A stretch of DNA of 6,157 nucleotides, taken from the NCBI GenBank assembly GCA_007571115.1, contig RKSA01000039.1:1-6157 (forward strand), in the 5' to 3' direction. Below are positions 1-5,062 of this stretch, piece by piece; positions within the stretch are counted from its first letter, which is position 1, and each line of letters starts with the position of its first letter. The translations under genes were made by a program, and so were the position numbers. The DNA comes from Gammaproteobacteria bacterium (lineage in GTDB: Bacteria; Pseudomonadota; Gammaproteobacteria; Pseudomonadales; Pseudohongiellaceae). The notes beneath the pieces are model-generated. The model was not told the origin of the DNA and made no database searches. It was given only the letters and a program-made list of their open reading frames with translations.

Positions 1-300
1 ATGTCTGGTGCCGCGCAAGCTTGGCGCGGCGATCAAGTTCCATTGCATCAAGCGGTGAAACGTCGTCCCGGAATGATTCGCGACCTCAGCCCAGCGAACC
101 GCCAGGCATTGCTGCGGCTTCAGAGACCATGAGGGATCGGAGGCGTGCCGATTTGGAGCCTGACGCCACGCAGGGTGGAAAATTCTGGCGTACCGCTCAA
201 ACCCCCGAGGCACGAGCGAGCCAACGCAAGCCCAACGGAACGAGGCAATGCGCTCGAAACCGTCCAGGACCCCCTGAACGCTATGAACCGGAGTCAGCAC
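1..300 (-). CDS. Uncharacterised protein, N-terminal part (runs off the left edge)
   Basis: An open minus-strand frame runs without a stop from upstream of position 300 to the window edge; about 100 codons are visible from the proposed start. I chose the GTG at 300-298 because GGGGAG lies six bases before it. The same frame also opens at an ATG at 465, but that stretch has poorer codon choice (CGA, CTA, AGA) and no good ribosome site. The protein contains FERYARIFHPAW at about residues 34-45, then VRWAEVA and HRLMQW further on. From memory this pattern resembles a family of uncharacterised bacterial proteins of the 'YAR-hHP ... V-W-eVA ... H-l-QW' type, which I could not verify. There is no signal peptide or membrane segment. 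It lies codirectionally downstream of the exported JAMM-like protein gene, so cotranscription is possible. Function is unknown. Confidence 0.6.
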   Translation of the reverse strand, partial: MLTPVHSVQGVLDGFERIASFRWACVGSLVPRGFERYARIFHPAWRQAPNRHASDPSWSLKPQQCLAVRWAEVANHSGTTFHRLMQWNLIAAPSLRGTRH

Positions 301-337
301 GATACGCTCCCCACAGTCGAATAGTCGGCATCTGCAT
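281..337 (-). CDS. Possible 18-codon leader ORF overlapping the start of the small gene
   Basis: An ATG at 337-335 is preceded at seven bases by a near-perfect Shine-Dalgarno, GGAAGGAG. The frame codes for 18 residues (MQMPTIRLWGAYRADSGS) and stops with TAG at 283-281, just past the GTG start proposed for the downstream gene at 300-298. It may be a leader peptide that couples translation, or the true start of the downstream gene with a one-base frame error between them. Nothing beyond the ribosome site and the overlap supports it. Confidence 0.25.
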   Translation of the reverse strand: MQMPTIRLWGAYRADSGS

Positions 338-436
338 AGCCGTTCTCCTTCCGCAGCCTTCTTTGATCGGAAAATCTTCAGGACAGGAGCCAATTCTACC
401 AAATCAGGCAATCGGAAGGGGTTTTTCAGCAGCCTG

Positions 437-646
437 CTAAGGGCTGCAGGAGAGAGGCCTGGCATCTAAACCTATTGATTTCAGCGATTGATTTTCCCGG
501 CTGACAGTTTCCCATTTTCCATTTTTGTAAGCTTCATATACAAAAGTGAAATTTTTAGTATCTGCGATGTCAACCATCTGCTTCGCCGATGCTCTGGTCA
601 ATCGCTTTCCAGATGCATAGCTAATGGCGTCACCCCATCGCATATT
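437..646 (-). pseudogene. Out-of-frame 3' continuation of the exported JAMM-like protein gene
   Basis: This 69-codon frame begins where the upstream gene crosses a run of six A (minus strand) and ends at TAG 439-437. It reads like genuine protein: RWGDAISYASGK, then QMVDIADTKNFTFVYEAYKN, then GKWE. By contrast the in-frame ending of the upstream gene is only 15 residues after the run. One extra A in the run would join ...IANLQK to NMRWGDA..., giving a protein of about 753 residues. The DNA has the same low GC (about 40%) as the preceding part of the upstream gene, as expected if they were one module. The last residues (LDARPLSCSP) enter more GC-rich DNA and may be run-on past an ancestral stop. 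The break may be a real mutation, a sequencing error or slippage. Confidence 0.6.
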
Positions 647-2697
647 TTTTGCAAATTTGCTATGGCTGAAGCATAGGCATCTCCTTGCCATATTGGGCGC
701 CCGCTAGGATGGTTGTGCCATGTGGTGGTTATCCCTACAAGTGGGTCATGGAAGCCATAGTAGATTTCAACGTAGGTGGTATCATAAGAAGTTTCTACAC
801 GCCGAAGTTTCGTTCTTTGAGGAATGAAATCGTCGATTACCACACCTACTTCCAATTGCTTTTTATCAGCGTATCGATACAATTCCGATTCATGAATTGC
901 AATGGCTGCTTCCTCAGCATTGGAAAATACTTTGTTGTGCAGAGGTTCATACAATTCGTCGATTTTTTCCTTGATTGCAGTCCTCTCTTCAATTGTGAAC
1001 GACTCCTTCGTGCATTTATTCTTCAGATAATGACAGTTTTGGTCGGAGCCTCCGAGTTCATCAAGGCTTGGCGAGTCCGAATAATCAAGCTCTCTCGCAT
1101 CTGGAAAGGAAAGCCGGTCGCGCACATAATCCATGGTTTGCAGGATATCGCTGATCAGCCCTTCATGGGATTCATGATCGGGCACCTGCGAAAAAACCCC
1201 CTTGCCGACATGGCTCAGCTCGCCGGCCATGGGAGCGCTTCCCAGCACGGCTTCCAGCATGTCGGAAATCCTTTGCGCGCTCTCGGAGGCTGGCTGCCAC
1301 GAGCCGCTCTCCCGGACCGGGGAGAAATACTGCAGGACGAGCAGACGGGCGTCCTGGTCGAACCCCGAAACGTCGTAGACGTTCGCTTCGTCCGGGAACT
1401 CCGCATCCTCGGAGCCGCCGGAAATCATGATTGGTCCAATTCCAGCACTCTCGAAGTCAATCTGCAAGGGCCAGCCTCCATAGTCGTAGAGAAACGAGCT
1501 CCATCCCCACAAGCTGCCGGTGGTGTCGATCCCGATGCAGGCCGCAGGGCTCCAGCCGACACAGCCATGGTCTCCCCAGAAGGGATCGTCGGCGTCACTG
1601 ATGTCGATGAAGCCCAGGGGATGCCAGTCGGGCACAGAAGCGAGCGATGCGATCTGCGGCCTTTCATCTCCGGGAAGATTGGGGTCGCCGATGGGTGGCG
1701 CCTGTTCCTCCCAGGGCTCGACCTCGAGGGTTCCCGAGACCGGGACATCGTCCTCGAAATAATCCTCGTCGTCAATCCACGCTGCTACATCGGCAAAGAA
1801 TTTCTCGGTCGACGGGCCGAGACTGGCGTGGCGTTTGGGAATGTCGTACTGGTCAAAAACAAAGGAGTTGCCATACACGACCAGATCATGGGCACCAGTG
1901 ATGTACTTGTCGATCCCGCTTAGAACCATATCCTTCACCCCGTCCACGTCGAGGTCGACAGCGGTGGCGAGCGAGCTGATGTCGGTCAGCCCGGCGGGGA
2001 TCATGTAATCTGAAGAGTCATTGATCTCGAAGCCTCCGTTCGCCTTCTGCACGAGCACAAAGTCGGAAACCGCAGGCAGCACACCCGACGAGGTGTTGGT
2101 GACGAGGATGTCCTCGAGCTGGTCCGCCGGGTCAATGGCGCCAACCTTCACGGCGTAGCTGCCGCCGAACCCGCGCCACGATTCGGGAACGCTATCCGGG
2201 TGACTTTGGTTCCATTGCGGAATGGTGCCGGCCCTGAACTCCTCGATATTGCTGTAGCCGTCGCCGTCGTCGTCGTTCGCCGCATCGCTCGCGTCATCCG
2301 GATCAAGCTGATAGTTCGCCTCCCATATGTCGTGCATGCCATCGCCGTCGGTGTCGGGCATGACCCTGTCTCCGGGCTTTCGCGTCGGATCGGTGCCGTG
2401 CTTGCATTCGTGGGCGTTGCTCGCGCCATCGCCGTCGGTGTTGGTCGAGCCGCCGTCCGAGGGGTCGAGGGGGTCGAAGCCATAGGTGTTCTCGCACACG
2501 TCGGACATGCCGTCGTTGTCGTCGTCGGTGTCGAGAGAATCGGCGATTCCGTCGCCATCGGTGTCGATGGGCGGGGCCTGGCCCGCATGGGCGGTGAAAG
2601 CGACGAGGCAAAGCGCGAGAAGACCAACGGCCGCGACCCGCTTGGCCAGTATCTTGCAGGATATTGCAAACAGGAATGCAATTCTGGAGTCAGGCAT
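598..2697 (-). CDS. Exported protein with thrombospondin type 3 repeats and a C-terminal JAMM/JAB-like module
   Basis: I chose the ATG at 2697 (699 residues) over an upstream start at 2784: GGAGG sits nine bases before it and a signal peptide follows directly. That signal has a hydrophobic stretch at residues 21-36 and likely cleavage after AHA38. Residues 45-160 are Asp-rich TSP3/calcium-binding repeats (DTDGDG and variants). A VDLDVDGVKDMVLSG stretch near 247-261 resembles an FG-GAP/VCBS blade. Residues from about 280 to 560 are acidic and unrecognised. The C-terminal part has EVGVVI (Glu616) and HNHPSG (His661, His663) followed by Asp673. This resembles the Glu/HxH/Asp metal site of JAMM/JAB-type peptidases or related DUF4329-like toxin modules. 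The match is imperfect: Asp is one residue early and the usual Ser is Gln671. GC content falls from about 65% to about 40% in the C-terminal third, suggesting a swapped-in module. The frame breaks at a homopolymer, leaving a 15-residue aberrant end. The product should be exported; its substrate is unknown. Confidence 0.75.
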   Translation of the reverse strand: MPDSRIAFLFAISCKILAKRVAAVGLLALCLVAFTAHAGQAPPIDTDGDGIADSLDTDDDNDGMSDVCENTYGFDPLDPSDGGSTNTDGDGASNAHECKHGTDPTRKPGDRVMPDTDGDGMHDIWEANYQLDPDDASDAANDDDGDGYSNIEEFRAGTIPQWNQSHPDSVPESWRGFGGSYAVKVGAIDPADQLEDILVTNTSSGVLPAVSDFVLVQKANGGFEINDSSDYMIPAGLTDISSLATAVDLDVDGVKDMVLSGIDKYITGAHDLVVYGNSFVFDQYDIPKRHASLGPSTEKFFADVAAWIDDEDYFEDDVPVSGTLEVEPWEEQAPPIGDPNLPGDERPQIASLASVPDWHPLGFIDISDADDPFWGDHGCVGWSPAACIGIDTTGSLWGWSSFLYDYGGWPLQIDFESAGIGPIMISGGSEDAEFPDEANVYDVSGFDQDARLLVLQYFSPVRESGSWQPASESAQRISDMLEAVLGSAPMAGELSHVGKGVFSQVPDHESHEGLISDILQTMDYVRDRLSFPDARELDYSDSPSLDELGGSDQNCHYLKNKCTKESFTIEERTAIKEKIDELYEPLHNKVFSNAEEAAIAIHESELYRYADKKQLEVGVVIDDFIPQRTKLRRVETSYDTTYVEIYYGFHDPLVGITTTWHNHPSGRPIWQGDAYASAIANLQKICDGVTPLAMHLESD
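645..650 (-). other. Six-A run (minus strand) at the frame break of the exported protein gene
   Basis: The plus strand has six T at these positions. The upstream frame reads CAA AAA ATA across the run, and the continuation frame reads GCA AAA AAT. A seventh A, or a -1 shift on the AAA lysine codon, would fuse the two frames. The run does not form a classical X-XXY-YYZ slippery heptamer in the upstream frame. A single-base deletion or a sequencing error is therefore simpler than programmed frameshifting. Confidence 0.6.
2218..2565 (-). repeat. Coding repeats: Asp-rich thrombospondin type 3 / EF-hand-like units
   Basis: Residues 45-160 of the exported protein contain repeated acidic loops: DTDGDG at 45 and 115, DTDDDNDG at 56, NTDGDG at 86, and NDDDGDG at 141. 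Longer spacers between them carry ENTYGFDP, ECKHGTDP and EANYQLDP. This is the usual organisation of bacterial calcium-binding stalks, in which each loop coordinates Ca2+ through Asp side chains. The antisense strand of this low-complexity DNA gives long spurious open frames rich in Val and Arg. Confidence 0.85.
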
Positions 2698-2752
2698 GGA
2701 AACTCTCCTCCTTGTCTGGGGGGGGCGACCGCTTGCCGCCCCATCGGTTTCC
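2698..2752 (-). promoter_or_regulatory. Leader hairpin around the ribosome-binding site of the exported protein gene
   Basis: In the mRNA the start codon is preceded by AAGGAGGAGAG, a strong Shine-Dalgarno. It is flanked by GGAAAC (plus positions 2747-2752) and GTTTCC (2698-2703), which can pair and would enclose the ribosome site. Inside lies an all-GC six-pair stem, GGGGCG (2737-2742) with CGCCCC (2722-2727), closing a nine-base loop. A run of eight C/G at 2718-2725 lets the inner stem slide. This suggests translation could be limited by structure, but no known riboswitch consensus is recognised. Confidence 0.35.
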
Positions 2753-2979
2753 CGGGTGTAACAGAAAATTTGGCGGTCATGCAACTTTTAGCCTTGTCCA
2801 ACGCGAAGCGAACCTGAACGGGAGGGTCGATTCCAACGAGAAACGAGTCTGAAAATGGATATCCGTACATCATTCTGGGATGATTGTGCGTATCCAGACG
2901 CGACCGCTACGCACTGACCAGCATTATTGACCCGGCCCCGGCTGCAATCGAGCTCATCCGGCTGTGTAGACTCGGAAAA
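2753..2979. other. Divergent intergenic region between the exported protein gene and cobB
   Basis: This segment must carry the promoters for both divergent genes, but none stands out. In the minus direction, TTGCAT followed after 17 bases by TTACAC (plus 2756-2784) is a weak sigma-70-like pair upstream of the leader hairpin. No clear pair is visible towards cobB. No terminator, RNA gene or convincing operator is seen. An in-frame TTG at 2884 would extend CobB by 32 residues that look unlike sirtuin sequence. Confidence 0.3.
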
Positions 2980-3726
2980 ATGAGAACTGCCGCTTCCTGT
3001 CCTCGTTCCATCGTCGTGCTGACCGGCGCTGGTGTGTCCGCCGAGTCGGGGATTGTCACGTTTCGGGCTGCGGAGGGGCTCTGGGAGGAACATCGCATCG
3101 AGGATGTGGCGTCGCCCGAGGGCTTCGCCAGAAACCCGCGCCTGGTACACGATTTCTACAACCAGCGGCGCAGACATTTGCTGCAACCCGAAATCAGGCC
3201 CAATGCGGCACATCTGGCATTGGCAGAATTCGAGCGCGACTTCGATGGTGAATTCCTGCTCGTCAGCCAAAACATCGACGATCTTCACGAACGCGCTGGC
3301 AGTCGCGAGTTGCGGCCCATGCACGGCGAACTGTTGAAGATTCGCTGCCAGCATTCGGGCCGGGTGTTCGAGCACTGCGGTGATGTCTTCGTCGAGACTT
3401 CCTGCCCGTGCTGCGACCGCACCGGCGCATTGCGACCCGACATCACATGGTTTGGCGAGATTCCCATGCACATGGACGAAATCTTCGCGGCGCTCGATAG
3501 CTGCGATGTGTTCGTTGCTATCGGCACGTCGGGCAATGTCTACCCCGCCGCCGGTTTCCATCAGGCAGCCAAGGCAGCCGGCGCCACGACGGTAGAGCTG
3601 AATCTCGAATGCACCGGAAGCGGTTTCGACCACGGCGAATACGGCCCAGCCACCGAAGTCGTGCCGAAGTTCTTCAGCAGTCTGCTAATGAGCAATTTTC
3701 TTTGCATGGTTCAAAAGCAAATTTGA
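2980..3726 (+). CDS. cobB: NAD-dependent protein deacylase, CobB-type sirtuin
   Basis: CobB removes acetyl and often succinyl groups from protein lysines, consuming NAD+ and releasing nicotinamide and O-acyl-ADP-ribose; it is cytosolic. The 248-residue product shows GAGVSAESGI at residues 16-25 and TFR at 27-29 (NAD-binding Rossmann core). It also has QNIDDLH at 97-103 and catalytic His115 in MHGELL. FYNQRR at 59-64 supplies the Tyr60-x-x-Arg63 pair that marks desuccinylase/demalonylase sirtuins. Cys123, Cys142, Cys144 and Cys145 lie where the E. coli enzyme has its cysteines, and WFGE, IGTSGNVYPAAGF and VELNLE follow. The match to E. coli CobB runs almost end to end. I chose the ATG at 2980 because it gives the usual short-isoform length; its ribosome site is weak. 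Oddities are Val26 where E. coli has Arg, Asp101 where Asn or Gly is usual, and an AT-rich 12-residue tail (MSNFLCMVQKQI). It is divergent from the exported protein gene and convergent with the ATPase gene, so probably monocistronic. Confidence 0.95.
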   Translation: MRTAASCPRSIVVLTGAGVSAESGIVTFRAAEGLWEEHRIEDVASPEGFARNPRLVHDFYNQRRRHLLQPEIRPNAAHLALAEFERDFDGEFLLVSQNIDDLHERAGSRELRPMHGELLKIRCQHSGRVFEHCGDVFVETSCPCCDRTGALRPDITWFGEIPMHMDEIFAALDSCDVFVAIGTSGNVYPAAGFHQAAKAAGATTVELNLECTGSGFDHGEYGPATEVVPKFFSSLLMSNFLCMVQKQI

Positions 3727-3772
3727 GACCTGCATCGCGAGTCGAATATGAATTTGAGAAATGTTGTACTTT

Positions 3773-3810
3773 GAGAGGTTCAAAGGTAGTTCCTCCCAAT
3801 AGAACCTCTG
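3773..3810. terminator. Possible hairpin between the convergent cobB and ATPase genes
   Basis: The 91-bp gap between the two stop codons contains AGAGGTTC (3774-3781) and its exact complement GAACCTCT (3802-3809), an eight-pair stem with a 20-base loop. Its position between convergent genes fits a shared terminator. However, no T-run follows on either strand and the loop is long, so this is only a candidate. The rest of the gap is AT-rich with no visible gene. Confidence 0.3.
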
Positions 3811-3817
3811 GCCGATT

Positions 3818-4936
3818 TCAAACCAAATCTTGCAGGAGAACCTGGGCGGGTGCTACGCGGATGCCGGATGGGGTTTTGTAGTTTTTGTGGCCTTCTGCGG
3901 CGATTTGCCATGCTTTGGCATTAGGGAACTTGCTGTGCAGGTAGCGCAATCCTCTTGAGGGGGCGCCGTCGGAGCGTTTGCATTCGATGAGCACTTGGGG
4001 CTCGCGGTTTTGCGTGACCACGAAGTCGACTTCACGACCGTCGCGGTCGCGGTAGTAGTGCAGGGCGAGTTCTTCGCCGAAGGCGTCCTGGCGCCAGTGG
4101 GTCCATTTGAGCAGGTGGCAGGCAACCAGGTTTTCGAATCTGGCGCCTGGGTCGGGGACGACGGTCCAGTCGAAATGGTAGTGCTTCCGTTCCTTTTGCA
4201 CTGCGCGGGAACTGCGAAAGACGAAGGCGGGAACGCGGAATATGGCGTAAAGGCGCTCAAAAGCGTCGAGCCATGCGCTCATCGTGTGGTGGCTGACGTG
4301 CAGCAGTTCGCGCAGGGAATTGATTGACAGCGGCGAGCCGACTCTTTCAGGGAGCGCCAGCAGCGTCGTTTCCGCCTGGCCAAGATTGCGGATTCCTTCA
4401 AGGGATGCGGCTTCCTCATGGACGATCTGGGCACGATAATGCATCGACCAGCGCTTCGCCTCCGTGGCGCTCGCGCTCGTCCAGGGCTCGGGGAAGCCGC
4501 CTAGGGTCAGCAGCTCGTTCAGGTCGGCGGTGCTTGCCAGCCCGAGCTCCGCGAACGAGAGCGGATGCAGGCGCAAAAGGCGATAGCGGCCTTGCAGGGA
4601 GTCGCCGCCGAAGCGGTACAGGTCGAGCCTGCCGCTGCCGGTGACGAGGATTCGCTGGCCGCTGGCGCGAACATCGTACAGCCCCTTGAGCCAATCGCGC
4701 CATTGGCGATGCTTGTGGATCTCGTCGAACACCCAAAGGCTGGAATCGGGAAGCTCTCGCTGCAATATGCGGCTGCGATGCTCGGCAACATCCCAGTTGA
4801 GATAGCCCGTTCGCGCCCCGGGCAGGCTGAGGGCCAAGGTGGTCTTGCCTGCCTGACGCGGGCCCGTGACGAAAACCATCTTGCGTTCGAGGTCAGCCTC
4901 GGCCTGGTTGGCGAGATAGCGCTTGATCGATTTCAT
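3818..4936 (-). CDS. AAA-type ATPase with C-terminal DUF4143-like domain
   Basis: This 372-residue protein has the layout of the widespread AAA_14/DUF4143 ATP-binding family, whose physiological role is still poorly defined. Walker A is GPRQAGKTT at residues 25-33 and Walker B is LWVFDE at 67-72. A sensor-like LVTGSGR lies at 97-103, and GRY at 116-118 fits the family's usual LxGRY motif. A stretch near 200-235 looks like a winged-helix segment (INSLRELLHVSHHTMSAWLD). The C-terminal part carries GREVDFVV (Glu302, Asp304) and LIECK (Glu318, Lys320), which matches a PD-(D/E)XK nuclease-like core. There is no signal peptide or membrane segment. The ATG at 4936 begins the usual IKRYL start of the family, but no good Shine-Dalgarno precedes it. 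It lies 126 bp downstream of the YyaL-like gene on the same strand. That gap is filled with GCAAATTTGC repeats, suggesting separate, repeat-controlled expression. The protein is probably accessory. Confidence 0.85.
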   Translation of the reverse strand: MKSIKRYLANQAEADLERKMVFVTGPRQAGKTTLALSLPGARTGYLNWDVAEHRSRILQRELPDSSLWVFDEIHKHRQWRDWLKGLYDVRASGQRILVTGSGRLDLYRFGGDSLQGRYRLLRLHPLSFAELGLASTADLNELLTLGGFPEPWTSASATEAKRWSMHYRAQIVHEEAASLEGIRNLGQAETTLLALPERVGSPLSINSLRELLHVSHHTMSAWLDAFERLYAIFRVPAFVFRSSRAVQKERKHYHFDWTVVPDPGARFENLVACHLLKWTHWRQDAFGEELALHYYRDRDGREVDFVVTQNREPQVLIECKRSDGAPSRGLRYLHSKFPNAKAWQIAAEGHKNYKTPSGIRVAPAQVLLQDLV

Positions 4937-4944
4937 CCGACAAT

Positions 4945-5046
4945 GCTACGGCAAATTTGCAGCACTTTCAAAATTTGCCTCGGCGGATTTGCATTATTGT
5001 GCAAAATTGCCGAGTCTATTTTCCATCATGGTGCAAATTTGCCGAG
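4945..5046. repeat. Cluster of direct and inverted repeats with GCAAATTTGC core
   Basis: Two similar units lie 32 bp apart: CATTATTGTGCAAAATTGCC begins at 4992 and CATCATGGTGCAAATTTGCC at 5024, each followed by GAG. A more degenerate unit (CACTTTCAAAATTTGCC) begins at 4963. A copy in the opposite orientation, CGGCAAATTTGCAGCAC, spans 4949-4965. The core GCAAATTTGC is itself a perfect palindrome. The 32-bp period is close to three helical turns, so bound proteins would sit on the same face. The position, directly ahead of the ATPase gene, suggests operators or a repeat-based binding array. No regulator is visible in the window. Confidence 0.7.
4979..5014. promoter_or_regulatory. Long interrupted hairpin inside the repeat cluster
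   Basis: CTCGGC (4979-4984) pairs with GCCGAG (5009-5014), and TTTGCA (4988-4993) pairs with TGCAAA (5000-5005), leaving a six-base loop, TTATTG. The three-base segments between the arms give two G-U pairs on plus-strand RNA but A-C mismatches on minus-strand RNA. It could end transcription of the YyaL-like gene or act as a DNA-level palindrome. No U-tract follows on the minus strand, so a standard terminator is not well supported. Confidence 0.45.
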
Positions 5047-5062
5047 ATTCGTGGTTTGGCTG

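Noticed and set aside
21..440. A 139-codon plus-strand frame at the left edge
   Set aside because: It is Ser/Arg/Pro-rich with no domain, and opposes the more protein-like minus-strand frame.
645..650. Programmed -1 ribosomal frameshift
   Set aside because: The run does not give a good tandem-slip heptamer in the upstream frame and no clear downstream pseudoknot was seen; an indel is simpler.
651..660. GCAAATTTGC inside the exported protein gene, same core as the array near 5000
   Set aside because: It is one copy without the flanking repeat sequence in AT-rich coding DNA, so chance is the simplest explanation.
685..1923. A 412-codon open frame on the plus strand
   Set aside because: It lies wholly antisense to the exported protein gene, has no recognisable domain or ribosome site, and its counterpart has a signal peptide, repeats and motifs.
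2698..2760. Possible cyclic-di-GMP riboswitch in the leader of the exported protein gene
   Set aside because: GGAAACC and GGCAAGC hint at such an element, but the conserved core and tetraloop-receptor pattern are absent and the segment is too short.
2148..2873. Several long frames overlapping the Asp-rich repeats, including plus-strand 2200-2817
   Set aside because: They are low-complexity translations (Val-, Arg-, Thr-rich) of the GAC/GGC repeat codons in wrong frames.
2788..3633. A 281-codon minus-strand frame
   Set aside because: It is antisense to cobB, whose sirtuin motifs run almost end to end; the frame reflects the GC-rich codon pattern.
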